Part shown: one piece after another, positions 41,548 to 49,866 of the stretch
Position numbering within the stretch: the first letter of the stretch is position 1
Layout: each line of letters starts with the position of its first letter
DNA from: Erythrobacter colymbi
GTDB taxonomy: Bacteria; Pseudomonadota; Alphaproteobacteria; Sphingomonadales; Sphingomonadaceae
NCBI RefSeq assembly: GCF_002155685.1
Contig: NZ_MUYK01000001.1
Span: 248,001 to 312,000, forward strand
DNA length: 64,000 nt
Direction: 5' to 3'
Notes under the pieces: generated by a model
What the model was told of the DNA's origin: nothing
Database searches by the model: none
Seen by the model: the letters and a program-made list of their open reading frames with translations, nothing else
Position numbers and translations under genes: made by a program

Positions 41548-42590
41548 GCACGCTTCCCGATCACATGGTCAAGCTGGAGGTCGACGGGATGGCCTATTCA
41601 GGCTGGACCACGATCGAGATCGAGCGCGGGATCGACCAGATGACCGGCACCTTCGCCCTGCGCCTTGCGGCGAAGGAGCGCACGGGGGCCGAGGACTGGC
41701 CGATCCTCGAAGGCGCAGCGTGCCGGGTGGTACTGGCGGGCGAGCCGCTGATCACCGGTTACATCGACAGCTTTACCCCCTTCGTCGGCCCGGAAGAGCG
41801 CGGCATCGATGTGCGCGGCCGGGATCGCACCGCCGACCTCGTCGATTGTTCGGCGATCAACCGCCCGGGCAGCTGGCGGAACCGCAAGCTCGAGGAGATC
41901 GCGGCCGAGCTGATCAAGCCCTTCGGCATAACCCTTGCGATCTCGGGCAGCACCGGCGCGCCCTTCTCCCGCTTCGCGCTGCAGCAGGGCGAGACCGTGT
42001 TCGCCGCGATCGAGCGGATGTGCCGCTATCGCGGGCTGGTCGCCTGGTCGGCTGGCGACGGCATCCTGCGCATCGGCAACCCCGACAGCGGGCAGAGCAT
42101 CGGCCGCCTCGTCGAAGGGGACAACGTGATCACCGCCCGCCGCACTAGCACCGTATCGGACCGGTTCTCGGACTATGTCGTCAAGGGGCAGGCGACTGGC
42201 AGCGACGAGCGAAATGGCGCGGCCGTGGCGCAGGTGCAGGGCGAGGCCTTCGACCCGGCGATCACCCGCTACCGCCCGCTGCTGATCATCGGCGAGGAGC
42301 AGTCCGATCGCGCTTCGCTGAAGAAGCGGGCCGAGTGGGAGGCGGCGGTGCGATCGGGCCGGTCCCAGCAGGTCGAGATCACCGTGCCCGGGTGGCTCGA
42401 TGCGCAGGGGCGGCCCTTCGCCCACGGCATGCGCGCCGAGTGTGACGTGCCCTCGGCCCGGATATCGGGCTCGCTTCTGATCGAGCGGCTGACTTTCACC
42501 CGCGATGCCGAGGGCGGCACGGTCACCCGCTTCGACCTCGTGCCGCCCGAGGCATGGACCCAGCTCGCCGAACCGGAGCCGCGCGCATGA
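41544..42590 (+). CDS. Baseplate hub protein (Mu gpP-like)
   Basis: 348 residues. VKLEVDGMAYSGWTTIEIER, ITGYIDSFTPFVGPEERGID and VRGRDRTADLVDCSA are typical of gp44/gpP hub proteins related to the gp27/VgrG fold. It connects tube and spike. Confidence 0.9.
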   Translation: MSTLPDHMVKLEVDGMAYSGWTTIEIERGIDQMTGTFALRLAAKERTGAEDWPILEGAACRVVLAGEPLITGYIDSFTPFVGPEERGIDVRGRDRTADLVDCSAINRPGSWRNRKLEEIAAELIKPFGITLAISGSTGAPFSRFALQQGETVFAAIERMCRYRGLVAWSAGDGILRIGNPDSGQSIGRLVEGDNVITARRTSTVSDRFSDYVVKGQATGSDERNGAAVAQVQGEAFDPAITRYRPLLIIGEEQSDRASLKKRAEWEAAVRSGRSQQVEITVPGWLDAQGRPFAHGMRAECDVPSARISGSLLIERLTFTRDAEGGTVTRFDLVPPEAWTQLAEPEPRA

Positions 42591-43150
42591 TCGGGGCGGT
42601 GCGCGAGATGATGGGCGGGCTCGAAGGCCGGGTGCGCGGTATGGTGGCGCGGGCGATCGTGCGTCTGGTCGACGACGCGCGCCAAGCACAGGAGCTGCAG
42701 ATCGAGCTGCTGGCCGATGAGAGCCAGGACGCGGTGGAGCGGTTCCAGAATTACGGCCTCACCAGCGTGCCGCATGCCGGGGCCGAGGCTCTTGTGGTGT
42801 TCGCGGGCGGCCTGCGCAGCCATGGCGTGGTGCTGGCGGTCGAGGATCGCCGGTACCGGCTGACCGGGCTTCAGGACGGCGAGGTCGCTCTGTTCGACGA
42901 TCTCGGCAACGTGGTGAAGCTCGGCCGCGAAGCGATCAGTGTGACGGCCGTCACCAAGCTCACGGTGGAAGCCCCGGCGATCGAGGTCAGCTGCGACACC
43001 GCCGACGTGAGTGCCGACCGGGTGACGATCACCAGCGACAACGTCCAGCTGGGCGGCGCGGGCGGTGCTGCCGTCGCGCGCGTCGGCGACAGCATCGATC
43101 TCGACACCCGCAAGATCGTGAGCGGTAGCGCAAAGGTGAAGGCAGCATGA
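42587..43150 (+). CDS. Baseplate spike protein (Mu gp45-like)
   Basis: 187 residues. QNYGLTSVPHAGAEALVVFA and VLAVEDRRYRLTGLQDGEVA form the OB-like domain; the C-terminal VSCDTADVSADRVTITSDNV is a short beta-helix tip. It punctures the outer membrane. Start chosen at the ATG overlapping the hub stop. Confidence 0.88.
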   Translation: MIGAVREMMGGLEGRVRGMVARAIVRLVDDARQAQELQIELLADESQDAVERFQNYGLTSVPHAGAEALVVFAGGLRSHGVVLAVEDRRYRLTGLQDGEVALFDDLGNVVKLGREAISVTAVTKLTVEAPAIEVSCDTADVSADRVTITSDNVQLGGAGGAAVARVGDSIDLDTRKIVSGSAKVKAA

Positions 43151-43674
43151 CGGATCTCGCCCTCGTCTGGAACGCGGATGCGATCGCCGCAGACCTGCTG
43201 CTCGCCAATGGCCGTCTTGCGACCGATGACGGCATGCGCACCGCCATCCTGATCTCGCTCTTCACCGACGCGCGCGCCGCCGATGACGAGACCCTGCCCG
43301 AGGCGGGCGGCGACCGGCGCGGGTGGTGGGGCGATGCCTATGCGCGCGATCTGCGCCCCGATGCCGGCACGGCGCGCGATGTGAACCGCATCGGCTCGCT
43401 GCTGTGGCTGCTCTCGCGGTCCAAGATCACCGCCCGCACGCTCGCCCAGGCCAAGCAGGCCTGCGAGGAGGCGCTCGCCTGGCTGGTGCGCGACGGGATC
43501 GCCTCGGCCGTGCGCGTCGTCGTCGAGGCGCAGGCGCGCCCGGGTCAGGCATCGCCCGACCTGCTCGCCATCGCCGTCGAGATCGACCGTCCGGGCGGCC
43601 CGAACCGCCAGCGCCACGATTTCACCTGGGAGGCCTCGACCGCCACCATCATCGCCGTTCCGGAGCCCGCCTGA
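43147..43674 (+). CDS. Baseplate wedge protein (Mu gp46-like)
   Basis: 175 residues. ADLLLANGRLATDDGMRTAI, GWWGDAYA and GSLLWLLSRSKITARTL match the GP46 family, related to T4 gp25/gpW wedge proteins. Overlaps both neighbours by 4 nt or less. Confidence 0.88.
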   Translation: MTDLALVWNADAIAADLLLANGRLATDDGMRTAILISLFTDARAADDETLPEAGGDRRGWWGDAYARDLRPDAGTARDVNRIGSLLWLLSRSKITARTLAQAKQACEEALAWLVRDGIASAVRVVVEAQARPGQASPDLLAIAVEIDRPGGPNRQRHDFTWEASTATIIAVPEPA

Positions 43675-44723
43675 TGCCCTTCAATCGCCCCACGCTCAGC
43701 GACCTGATCGAACGTACCCGCGGCGATATTGAGACCCGTCTTCCGGGCGCTGACAGTGCGCTGCGCCATTCGGTGCTCGACGTGCTCGCCCGCACGCATG
43801 GCGGCGCGGTTTCGGGCGTCTACGGCTATCTCGACTTCCTTGCCCGCCAGATTCTGCCCGACACGGCCGAAGGCGATTTCCTTGCCCGCCACGCCGCTAT
43901 CTGGGGCATCCGCCGCAAGGCAGCGGTGGCGGCAACGGGGACTGCCACCGCAACCGGCGTCAACGGCACGGCCATCCCTGCCGGCACGCAGGCCGTCCGC
44001 ATCGACGGGCAGGTCTACAAGGTCGCCGCGACGGCGACGATCGCCGGCGGTTCGGCGAATGTGGCGCTGGAGGCGGTGGACGCGGGGCCCGAGGCAGATC
44101 TCACCATCGGCACGGTGCTGACCTTGTCGAGCGCGATCCTCGGGGTGAATGCGGCGCTGACCGTCTCGGCCGCGGGGACGCCGGGCGCGCTGGAGGAAGA
44201 TGACGCCAGCCTGCTCGCGCGGCTGCTCGATCGTATCCGCACGCCGCCGCGCGGGGGATCAAGCAACGATTATCGCGCCTGGGCACTGGCGCAGCCGGGC
44301 GTCACCCGCGCGTGGATCTATCCGGGCTGGATGGGCGCCGGGACCGTCGGTGTCGCCTTCGTCATGGACCAGCGCGACAATATCATCCCGCTTACGGCCG
44401 ATATCGAAGCGGTGCAGGCCGCGCTCGACGCGCTGCGCCCCGTCACGGCCGAGTTGGTGGTCTTCGCGCCCACTCCCGCGCCGGTCGATATCGTGCTGCG
44501 CGTCGCCCCCAACACTCCTGCAGTGCGCGCCGCGATCGAGGCGGAGCTGGCCGACTTCTTCGCCCGCGATGCGGAGCCTGGCGGCACGATCTATCGCAGC
44601 CGTCTGTCCGAGACGATCAGCCTCGCCGAGGGCGAGTTCAGCCACTCGCTGGAGCTGCCCTTCCTCGATTTCACGCCCGAGCCCGGCCAGATCCCGGCGC
44701 TCGGCACGATCAGCTTCGTGTGA
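43674..44723 (+). CDS. Baseplate J-like protein (Mu gp47-like)
   Basis: 349 residues. RPTLSDLIERTRGDIETRLP, GHYGYLDFLARQ-like segment, ATGVNGTAIPAGTQAVRIDG and PGVTRAWIYPGWMGAGTVGV are baseplate J hallmarks. It builds the wedge that links hub and fibres. Confidence 0.9.
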   Translation: MPFNRPTLSDLIERTRGDIETRLPGADSALRHSVLDVLARTHGGAVSGVYGYLDFLARQILPDTAEGDFLARHAAIWGIRRKAAVAATGTATATGVNGTAIPAGTQAVRIDGQVYKVAATATIAGGSANVALEAVDAGPEADLTIGTVLTLSSAILGVNAALTVSAAGTPGALEEDDASLLARLLDRIRTPPRGGSSNDYRAWALAQPGVTRAWIYPGWMGAGTVGVAFVMDQRDNIIPLTADIEAVQAALDALRPVTAELVVFAPTPAPVDIVLRVAPNTPAVRAAIEAELADFFARDAEPGGTIYRSRLSETISLAEGEFSHSLELPFLDFTPEPGQIPALGTISFV

Positions 44724-45385
44724 TGTCTGAAGCGGCCCTCATCGCCCGCTCGGAGGCGGATCATGCGCAGATGCTGCGCCAGCTGCTGCCCCGCGGCGCT
44801 GCGTGGGACTTCGCGCCCGATGGCACCTTCGCGCGTCTGATCGCAGCACTGGCGGCCGAGTTCGCGCGCATCGATATCCGCGCGATCGAGCTGCTCGACG
44901 AAGCCGATCCCCGCACCGCGCTCGAAACCCTGATCGACTGGGAGCGCGTTGCGGGGCTGCCCGATGCCTGCACCGGCCAGCCTGACAACGTGCGCGAGCG
45001 CCAGATCGCGCTGGTGCAGAAGCTCACCAGCATCGCCGGGCAGGCCCCGGCCGACTTCATCGATCTGGCGGCGCTGATCGGCTTCGAGATCGACATCGAG
45101 GAGCACCGCCCGCTGCGTACCGGCTTCCGCGTCGGCGATCGCTGCATGGACGAGGCGTGGGCCTTCGCCTGGACGGTCATCGTGCAACCTTTCGATGGCG
45201 CAGGCCGCCCCGTGCTGGCGATCGCGCACTTCAAGGTCGGCGATCCGGTCGGCACGCGCGTCCGGGGCTTCGGCTCGCTCGATCTGGAATGCGTCATCCG
45301 CCGCGCCGCGCCGGCGCACACCACTGTCATCTTTGCCTACGTCATCGAGCGCGAGCCCGATTTCTGGATCGATTTCACAAGCTGA
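44723..45385 (+). CDS. Mu gp48-like baseplate protein (DUF2313)
   Basis: 220 residues. ARSEADHAQMLRQLLPRGAA, LLDEADPRTALETLIDWERV and LTSIAGQAPADFIDLAALIG are the YmfQ/DUF2313 pattern. Acts as a wedge or fibre adaptor. Confidence 0.88.
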   Translation: MSEAALIARSEADHAQMLRQLLPRGAAWDFAPDGTFARLIAALAAEFARIDIRAIELLDEADPRTALETLIDWERVAGLPDACTGQPDNVRERQIALVQKLTSIAGQAPADFIDLAALIGFEIDIEEHRPLRTGFRVGDRCMDEAWAFAWTVIVQPFDGAGRPVLAIAHFKVGDPVGTRVRGFGSLDLECVIRRAAPAHTTVIFAYVIEREPDFWIDFTS

Positions 45386-45395
45386 GGAGCAACCC

Positions 45396-46067
45396 ATGCA
45401 TCGCATCGACACGAGCGGGAACGTCGACAACCGCTTCCACCCCGGGAACCCGGCCACCGGCCAGCAGGCAACGCTGGTCGACCAGGACTGGCTCAACGCC
45501 GTGCAGGAGGAGATCGTCGGTGTCATCGACGAGGCGAACATTCCCCTCGAAAAGGGCAACAACACTCAGCTCGCCGCGGCGATCGTCGCGCTGATTGCCG
45601 GCGTCGTGGGCGATGGCAGCGGCGCGGTCCCGACCACCCGCCAACTGCTGGTTGCAGGCGGCCTGCTGACGGGCGGCGGCAATCTTGCCGCCGACCGCAC
45701 CATCGGCCTCGCCGCCGCGACGACGGGCGAGGCAGCTGCCCAGATCCGCAACGATGTCGTGGTTACGCCTGCCTCGCTTGCGGGGCTGGTCAGCCTCACC
45801 CAGGTCGGCGGCGCGTGGATCATCCGGATCGGCCCCGTGATCGCGCAGATCTTCTCGGGCACGGTCGGCGCGAACACCACCACGGTGCTCACCTTGCCGC
45901 AGGCATTCCCGACCGAGGCGCGCGCCGCCTTCGTGAATGGCGGCCGGCCGATCTCCACCGCCGACAGCAACGGGCCCTACGTCAACGGCGTCGGGCTGAG
46001 CAGCGTGTCGATCTACAGCGCGCTCGACATCAGCGTGGCGGTCGACGTCATTATTTTCGGAAGGTAA
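45396..46067 (+). CDS. Tail fibre protein
   Basis: 223 residues. The N-terminus (GNVDNRFHPGNPATGQQATL, VDQDWLNAVQEEIVGVIDEA) is the conserved attachment module of phage tail fibres; the rest is Ala/Gly/Val-rich with a short beta C-terminus. Much shorter than Mu gpS, and without the invertible G segment or a Gin recombinase, so host range here is fixed or set by the large protein at 20188. Confidence 0.82.
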   Translation: MHRIDTSGNVDNRFHPGNPATGQQATLVDQDWLNAVQEEIVGVIDEANIPLEKGNNTQLAAAIVALIAGVVGDGSGAVPTTRQLLVAGGLLTGGGNLAADRTIGLAAATTGEAAAQIRNDVVVTPASLAGLVSLTQVGGAWIIRIGPVIAQIFSGTVGANTTTVLTLPQAFPTEARAAFVNGGRPISTADSNGPYVNGVGLSSVSIYSALDISVAVDVIIFGR

Positions 46068-46072
46068 GCCCC

Positions 46073-46546
46073 ATGATGAAAATCTACTTCGATACCGATC
46101 CTGCCACCGGCGCGCTTCGGTTCCACCACGAGGCCATTCTCGGCCCGCGCCAGATCCCCACGTGGAAGAGCGAGGCGGAGCGGGCCGCGGGCAAGCGCCC
46201 TGTGATGATCGACAACCCGGACTGCCGCATCCCGGCCGGCGCGACCGAGATCACGGCCGAGCGGTTCGCCGAGCTGATGGCCGCGCAGCAGGATGGGGCT
46301 GCGCTCGTTGTCAGCGGGGGCAAGCCGATTGCCATCCCCACGGTCGCAAGTGCCTTTGAGCGCCGCGCCGCGCGTCGCCGGCGTCGTGATCAGCTGCTCG
46401 CCGCGAGCGACTGGACCCAGCTGCCCGACAGCCCACTGAGCGAAAGCGAGAAGGCCGACTGGGCCGAGTACCGCGCCGCTCTGCGCGATCTCGACATGTA
46501 CGGCGATGACTGGCCGCTCGCTCCCGATGGCGAGGAGGAAGAGTGA
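46073..46546 (+). CDS. Tail fibre assembly / chaperone-like protein
   Basis: 157 residues. Ends with RRRDQLLAASDWTQLPDSPL and KADWAEYRAALRDLD, the pattern of short chaperone-like proteins encoded after fibre genes. Two adjacent ATGs (46073, 46076) are possible starts. It overlaps the Gam start. Confidence 0.75.
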   Translation: MMKIYFDTDPATGALRFHHEAILGPRQIPTWKSEAERAAGKRPVMIDNPDCRIPAGATEITAERFAELMAAQQDGAALVVSGGKPIAIPTVASAFERRAARRRRRDQLLAASDWTQLPDSPLSESEKADWAEYRAALRDLDMYGDDWPLAPDGEEEE

Positions 46547-47103
46547 TGGCGCGCCGCAAGCAGGAAGCCGCACCCGCCCCGGCCGACGCGGCCGAAGCCA
46601 CCCTGATGATGGGCGAGTTCGTGGCGATCGACCGCGAGATCGCGCTGGAGAAGCTCGCCGCGGCCGCGACGATCGACCGGATCACCGCCCAGCGCGACGC
46701 GCGCCTCGCCGAGCTGCAGATGCAGGCCGCGCCGCTCTTCGCCGGGCTGAAGGCGTGGTGGGAAGCGGGCGGCAAGGATGAGCTCGCCAAGGGCAAGCGC
46801 TCGGCCGAGCTCGCGGGTGCGAAGATCGGCATCCGGCTCACCCCGCCCAAGGTGAAGTTCCAGCGCAAGGTGAAGGCCGAAGACGTGGTCGCTTGGTTGA
46901 AGGGCCTGCGCTGGACCCGGGCGAAGGACTTCCTGCGCACCAAGATCGAGCTCGACCGGCAGGCGGTGATCAAGGCGGTCTCGGTTGACGAGGAGATTGG
47001 CGATCGCTTCGCGGCGCACCTCTACATCGAGCAGCAGGACGAGTTCTTCATCGATACCGGCCTCGACGAGGACGAGCTGAAGAAGGAATTGGCCGCCGCC
47101 TGA
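46546..47103 (+). CDS. gam: Host-nuclease inhibitor Gam
   Basis: 185 residues (Mu Gam is 174). An N-terminal coiled-coil (VAIDREIALEKLAAAATIDR) is followed by the family core AGAKIGIRLTPPKVKFQRKV, EDVVAWLKGLRWTRAKDFLR and KIELDRQAVIKAV. Gam dimers cap DNA ends like Ku and block RecBCD/AddAB-type exonucleases. In Mu this gene is early; here it is at the tail end of the late operon, so the protein would be made late and perhaps packaged or act on the next round. Confidence 0.85.
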   Translation: MARRKQEAAPAPADAAEATLMMGEFVAIDREIALEKLAAAATIDRITAQRDARLAELQMQAAPLFAGLKAWWEAGGKDELAKGKRSAELAGAKIGIRLTPPKVKFQRKVKAEDVVAWLKGLRWTRAKDFLRTKIELDRQAVIKAVSVDEEIGDRFAAHLYIEQQDEFFIDTGLDEDELKKELAAA

Positions 47104-47183
47104 ACGGGGGTGGCCGGGGCGTTGCAGCGCCCCGAACCGCGAGGATGCAACTCGCACCTGGGGCCGTCATGACCGGCCCGTCT

Positions 47184-47211
47184 GGCTCCCCCGGCCGCAA
47201 GCGGCGGAGCC
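47184..47211 (+). terminator. Hairpin between gam and com
   Basis: GGCTCC (47184-47189) with GGAGCC (47206-47211) and GCCGC (47194-47198) with GCGGC (47201-47205) form one stem with a four-base bulge. A TAGG (47216) follows 12 bases before the com ATG, the same distance as in the two candidate late promoters. It could end the late transcript or control com. Confidence 0.45.
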
Positions 47212-47227
47212 GATCTAGGTGTGACAC

Positions 47228-47386
47228 ATGAAGGAAGAGTATAGGTGCGCGTCTTGCCGTGCGCTGCTGTTTCGGGCACAACCCGGGGCGCTGGCAGGCG
47301 AGATCGAGGTCAAGTGCCGCCGCTGCCGGCAAATCAATTCATGGAGGCCATCGAGCCCTTCTCGGACCGCCCAGAGCGACCCCTGA
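47228..47386 (+). CDS. com: Com-like zinc-finger translational regulator
   Basis: 52 residues. Cys pairs C7/C10 and C30/C33 with YRCASCRALLFRA and VKCRRCRQINSWR match the Mu Com family. In Mu, Com binds the mom mRNA and opens its ribosome site. Here there is no mom; instead a C5-methyltransferase starts 13 nt after the Com stop at a GTG, so Com may license its translation. That role is inference from position. Confidence 0.83.
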   Translation: MKEEYRCASCRALLFRAQPGALAGEIEVKCRRCRQINSWRPSSPSRTAQSDP

Positions 47387-47399
47387 GGAGACTACAATT

Positions 47400-48329
47400 G
47401 TGGCTTTACGTGCCGCCCAGCCGATCCACGGCCTCTCTCTCTGCGCCGGATATGGCGGGCTCGAACTCGGGCTCGCCATCGCCGAGCCCGGATATCGCAC
47501 TGCATGTTTCGTCGAGCGGGAAGCCCATGCTGCGGCCACTCTTGTGGCCCGGATGGAAGACGCGGGGCTGGATCGCGCGCCTGTATGGGACGATCTGCGA
47601 TCCTTCGACGGCCGCCCGTGGCGCGATCGCATTCATATCCTCTCTGCCGGTTATCCCTGCCAGCCTTTCAGCCTCGCCGGAAAGCGCCGCGGCAAGGCCG
47701 ACCCTCGGCATCTGTGGCCCGAGGTCGAGCGGATCATCGGTGAGGTGCGCCCCCGCGTCGTCTTCGCGGAGAACGTCGAAGGACACATCGATTTGGGATT
47801 TGCCGAGGTCGCCCGCAGCCTTCAAAGGCTGGGCTACCGCGCAAAAGCGGGCCTGTTCACAGCGCGAGAAGTCGGCGCTTCGCACCGGCGTCGCCGCCTC
47901 TTCATCATGGCCCACGCCGACGGCTACGGATGCGGGCTACATCCCCGACCTGATCGTGACAACGGGCGAGTTGCAGCCGCGCAGCCCGTTCTATGTCCCG
48001 CCGACGAGCTCGGGGCAGTACTCGCTCACCAACGCGGCGCGCACCTGGACGAAGCTCTGGCTGGTGCTGATGGCGCTGGGCTGGACTGCGGCGATGGCAG
48101 CCCGCTCTTCGCCCCCGGTCCGGGTGAGCTTCAACGGTGGGAGCGGCTCCTTTCTGGGAGAGCTGACCTCCAACCCGCGCTTCTTCGAGCACGTGATGGG
48201 TTGGCCGATCGGGTGGACCGCACCCGGGGAGCCGGTAACGGGGTTTGCAGCCTGGCTGCAGCGTTCGCGTATCGCACTCTCGCAGCTGACTTCGCCCGGG
48301 ACTGCCGGCGGGCCGGGGGGTGCGCATGA
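47400..48329 (+). CDS. C5-cytosine DNA methyltransferase
   Basis: 309 residues from a GTG with TGAGGAGA upstream. Motif I SLCAGYGGLELGL, catalytic motif IV PCQPF with C87, motif VI ENV (125-127), motif VIII SHRRRRLFIM and a late GAGNGV (motif X-like) identify a C5-methyltransferase. The target-recognition part is short. It methylates cytosine in an unknown sequence and may shield phage DNA. A second reading frame overlapping the same DNA (see findings) also shows protein-like motifs. It takes the place of mom behind com. Its stop overlaps the next gene. Confidence 0.9.
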   Translation: MALRAAQPIHGLSLCAGYGGLELGLAIAEPGYRTACFVEREAHAAATLVARMEDAGLDRAPVWDDLRSFDGRPWRDRIHILSAGYPCQPFSLAGKRRGKADPRHLWPEVERIIGEVRPRVVFAENVEGHIDLGFAEVARSLQRLGYRAKAGLFTAREVGASHRRRRLFIMAHADGYGCGLHPRPDRDNGRVAAAQPVLCPADELGAVLAHQRGAHLDEALAGADGAGLDCGDGSPLFAPGPGELQRWERLLSGRADLQPALLRARDGLADRVDRTRGAGNGVCSLAAAFAYRTLAADFARDCRRAGGCA

Positions 48330-49108
48330 GGCTTGAGCCCGTCCGCCCCGTCCAGCCGATCGCGCCGTGGCTGGGCGGCAAGCGCGCCCTCTCGCGCCGG
48401 ATCGGCGAGCGCATCGCCGAGATCCCGCACACCCGCTATGTCGAGCCCTTCGTGGGCATGGGCGGAGTGTTCTTCCGCCGCCCGCTGCGCCCGAAGCTGG
48501 AAGTGATCAACGACGTGAATCGCGATGTCGTCACGCTCTTCCGCATCCTCCAGCGGCACTACCAGCAGCTGCTCGATGTGCTGAAGTTCCAGCTCTACAG
48601 CCGCGCCGATTTCGAGCGGCTGCGGGCGACGCCGGCCGACCAGTTGACCGACCTCGAACGGGCGGCGCGCTTCCTCTACATCCAGAAGGCAAGCTTCGGC
48701 GGGATGGGCCGCAGCTTCGGGATCGATTACCAGCGCCCTCGCTGGAGCCTCAGCAAGCTGGAGCCGATGCTGGAGGCGGTCCACGAGCGGCTCGAAGACG
48801 TGCTGATCGAGTGCCTCGACTTCGGCACCTGCATCGAGCGCTACGACAGCCGGCCGGGAACCCTCTTCTACTGCGATCCGCCGTACTGGGGCCACACGGA
48901 CGACTATGGGAAGGACATCTTCTCAGAGGCCGATTTCGGCCGTCTGAGACGCCTCTTGGGCGGGCTTCAGGGGCACTTCATCCTGTCGCTGAATGACCGG
49001 CCCGAGGTGCGCGAGATGTTCGCCGGCTTCGAGATGGAAGAGGTCTCGCTGCACTACGGCGCTGGCGGCGGCCAGCGACCGGCGAAGGAGCTGATCATAA
49101 GCGGGTGA
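48326..49108 (+). CDS. DNA adenine methyltransferase, Dam/D12 class
   Basis: 260 residues. APWLGGKR (13-20), the SAM motif EPFVGMGG (40-47) and catalytic DPPY (184-187) are diagnostic of D12-class N6-adenine methyltransferases. It is coupled to the C5-methyltransferase. The ATG at 48326 was preferred over a GTG six bases upstream. Recognition site unknown; likely protects phage DNA from host restriction. Confidence 0.92.
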   Translation: MRLEPVRPVQPIAPWLGGKRALSRRIGERIAEIPHTRYVEPFVGMGGVFFRRPLRPKLEVINDVNRDVVTLFRILQRHYQQLLDVLKFQLYSRADFERLRATPADQLTDLERAARFLYIQKASFGGMGRSFGIDYQRPRWSLSKLEPMLEAVHERLEDVLIECLDFGTCIERYDSRPGTLFYCDPPYWGHTDDYGKDIFSEADFGRLRRLLGGLQGHFILSLNDRPEVREMFAGFEMEEVSLHYGAGGGQRPAKELIISG

Positions 49109-49148
49109 TGCGGGGTGACTCGGGGCGCGAACGTGATAGGCTCGAGTC

Positions 49149-49394
49149 ATGACAAATCCCAGATTCGATCACGTCTTTGACGCTGCTGAGCGTATCGTCG
49201 AAGAGGCCATATCAGCCATGGAGAACGACGGGGAGTTGGTGCGCATCTTCTTCCCGGGGGGGCCAGCCGATCCCATCAGGCTTCGGGCGCGAGGAGAGTG
49301 GACCGATCTCGTGCTTGCCGATGGTTCGGTGATCAATCTTCATACCCGAGCGATTGTCGGTTGGCAGCTGCTTGAACAACCATCCGAGGATTGA
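49149..49394 (+). CDS. Small hypothetical right-end protein
   Basis: 81 residues. An acidic helical start (FDHVFDAAERIVEEAISAME) is followed by a beta section (DGELVRIFFPGGPADPIRLR, WTDLVLADGSVINLHTRAIV). No family recognised. It opens a three-gene block at the prophage edge, a common site for accessory genes. Confidence 0.55.
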   Translation: MTNPRFDHVFDAAERIVEEAISAMENDGELVRIFFPGGPADPIRLRARGEWTDLVLADGSVINLHTRAIVGWQLLEQPSED

Positions 49395-49399
49395 ACCCG

Positions 49400-49747
49400 A
49401 TGCCGAGCTTCGACAAAGCGAGATTCGAGCAAATCCTGGTCGTCGAGCTCGGTCGAGAGGCGTTCGCAACGGACGCCGAGATGCTCCGCATCATCCGGAA
49501 TGTTGTGGAGTCTGAAGAGGTGCGTAGCGCCCTCAAAGACCATGACGGAAGTGAGTTTGGTCAGTGGCGCGCCGTCAACAAGCGCTACCCTGAGCGGCTT
49601 GCTACACGAGTGGAAGACCGGCTCGGCCATGCCGGCTACAACCTGTTCTTGAGGCTCAACCGCGACGCATTCGATTCATGGCGGGCCGATGTGTCGCGTT
49701 GTGTGAAGAGGGCTCTTGAGAGGGCGGCTTCGCCCATCGTCGCATGA
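49400..49747 (+). CDS. Hypothetical right-end protein
   Basis: 115 residues from an ATG with GAGGA upstream. Helical, basic-acidic mix (FEQILVVELGREAFATDAEM, ERLATRVEDRLGHAGYNLFL). No family recognised. Its stop overlaps the following start, so the two are probably coupled, as in some toxin-antitoxin or defence pairs. Confidence 0.55.
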   Translation: MPSFDKARFEQILVVELGREAFATDAEMLRIIRNVVESEEVRSALKDHDGSEFGQWRAVNKRYPERLATRVEDRLGHAGYNLFLRLNRDAFDSWRADVSRCVKRALERAASPIVA

Positions 49748-49866
49748 GCCGAGAACCTCAGCCTGCCATTCTTGAGTTGGCGAAGGTGTTGGCCAGAGCG
49801 GCTGTGGCGAGAGATATGGCTCTGGCTCAAGAAGCGGCCCGAGACCGGCTTCGCAACCCTGCCTAG
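49744..49866 (+). CDS. 40-residue helical protein at prophage right end
   Basis: 40 residues: [20 protein letters not shown] and a charged tail. The ATG overlaps the previous stop. Similar short ILELAxALARAAAR proteins occur beside recombinase genes and in mobile elements of sphingomonads; that memory is not a database result. Last gene before the phage end, 62 nt away. Confidence 0.5.
   Translation: MSREPQPAILELAKVLARAAVARDMALAQEAARDRLRNPA

Noticed and set aside
45396..47103. Invertible tail-fibre (G) segment with Gin-type recombinase
   Set aside because: No inverted repeats around the fibre genes and no serine recombinase were found.
47228..49108. mom DNA-modification gene after com
   Set aside because: The genes after com have clear C5- and N6-methyltransferase motifs rather than Mom features.
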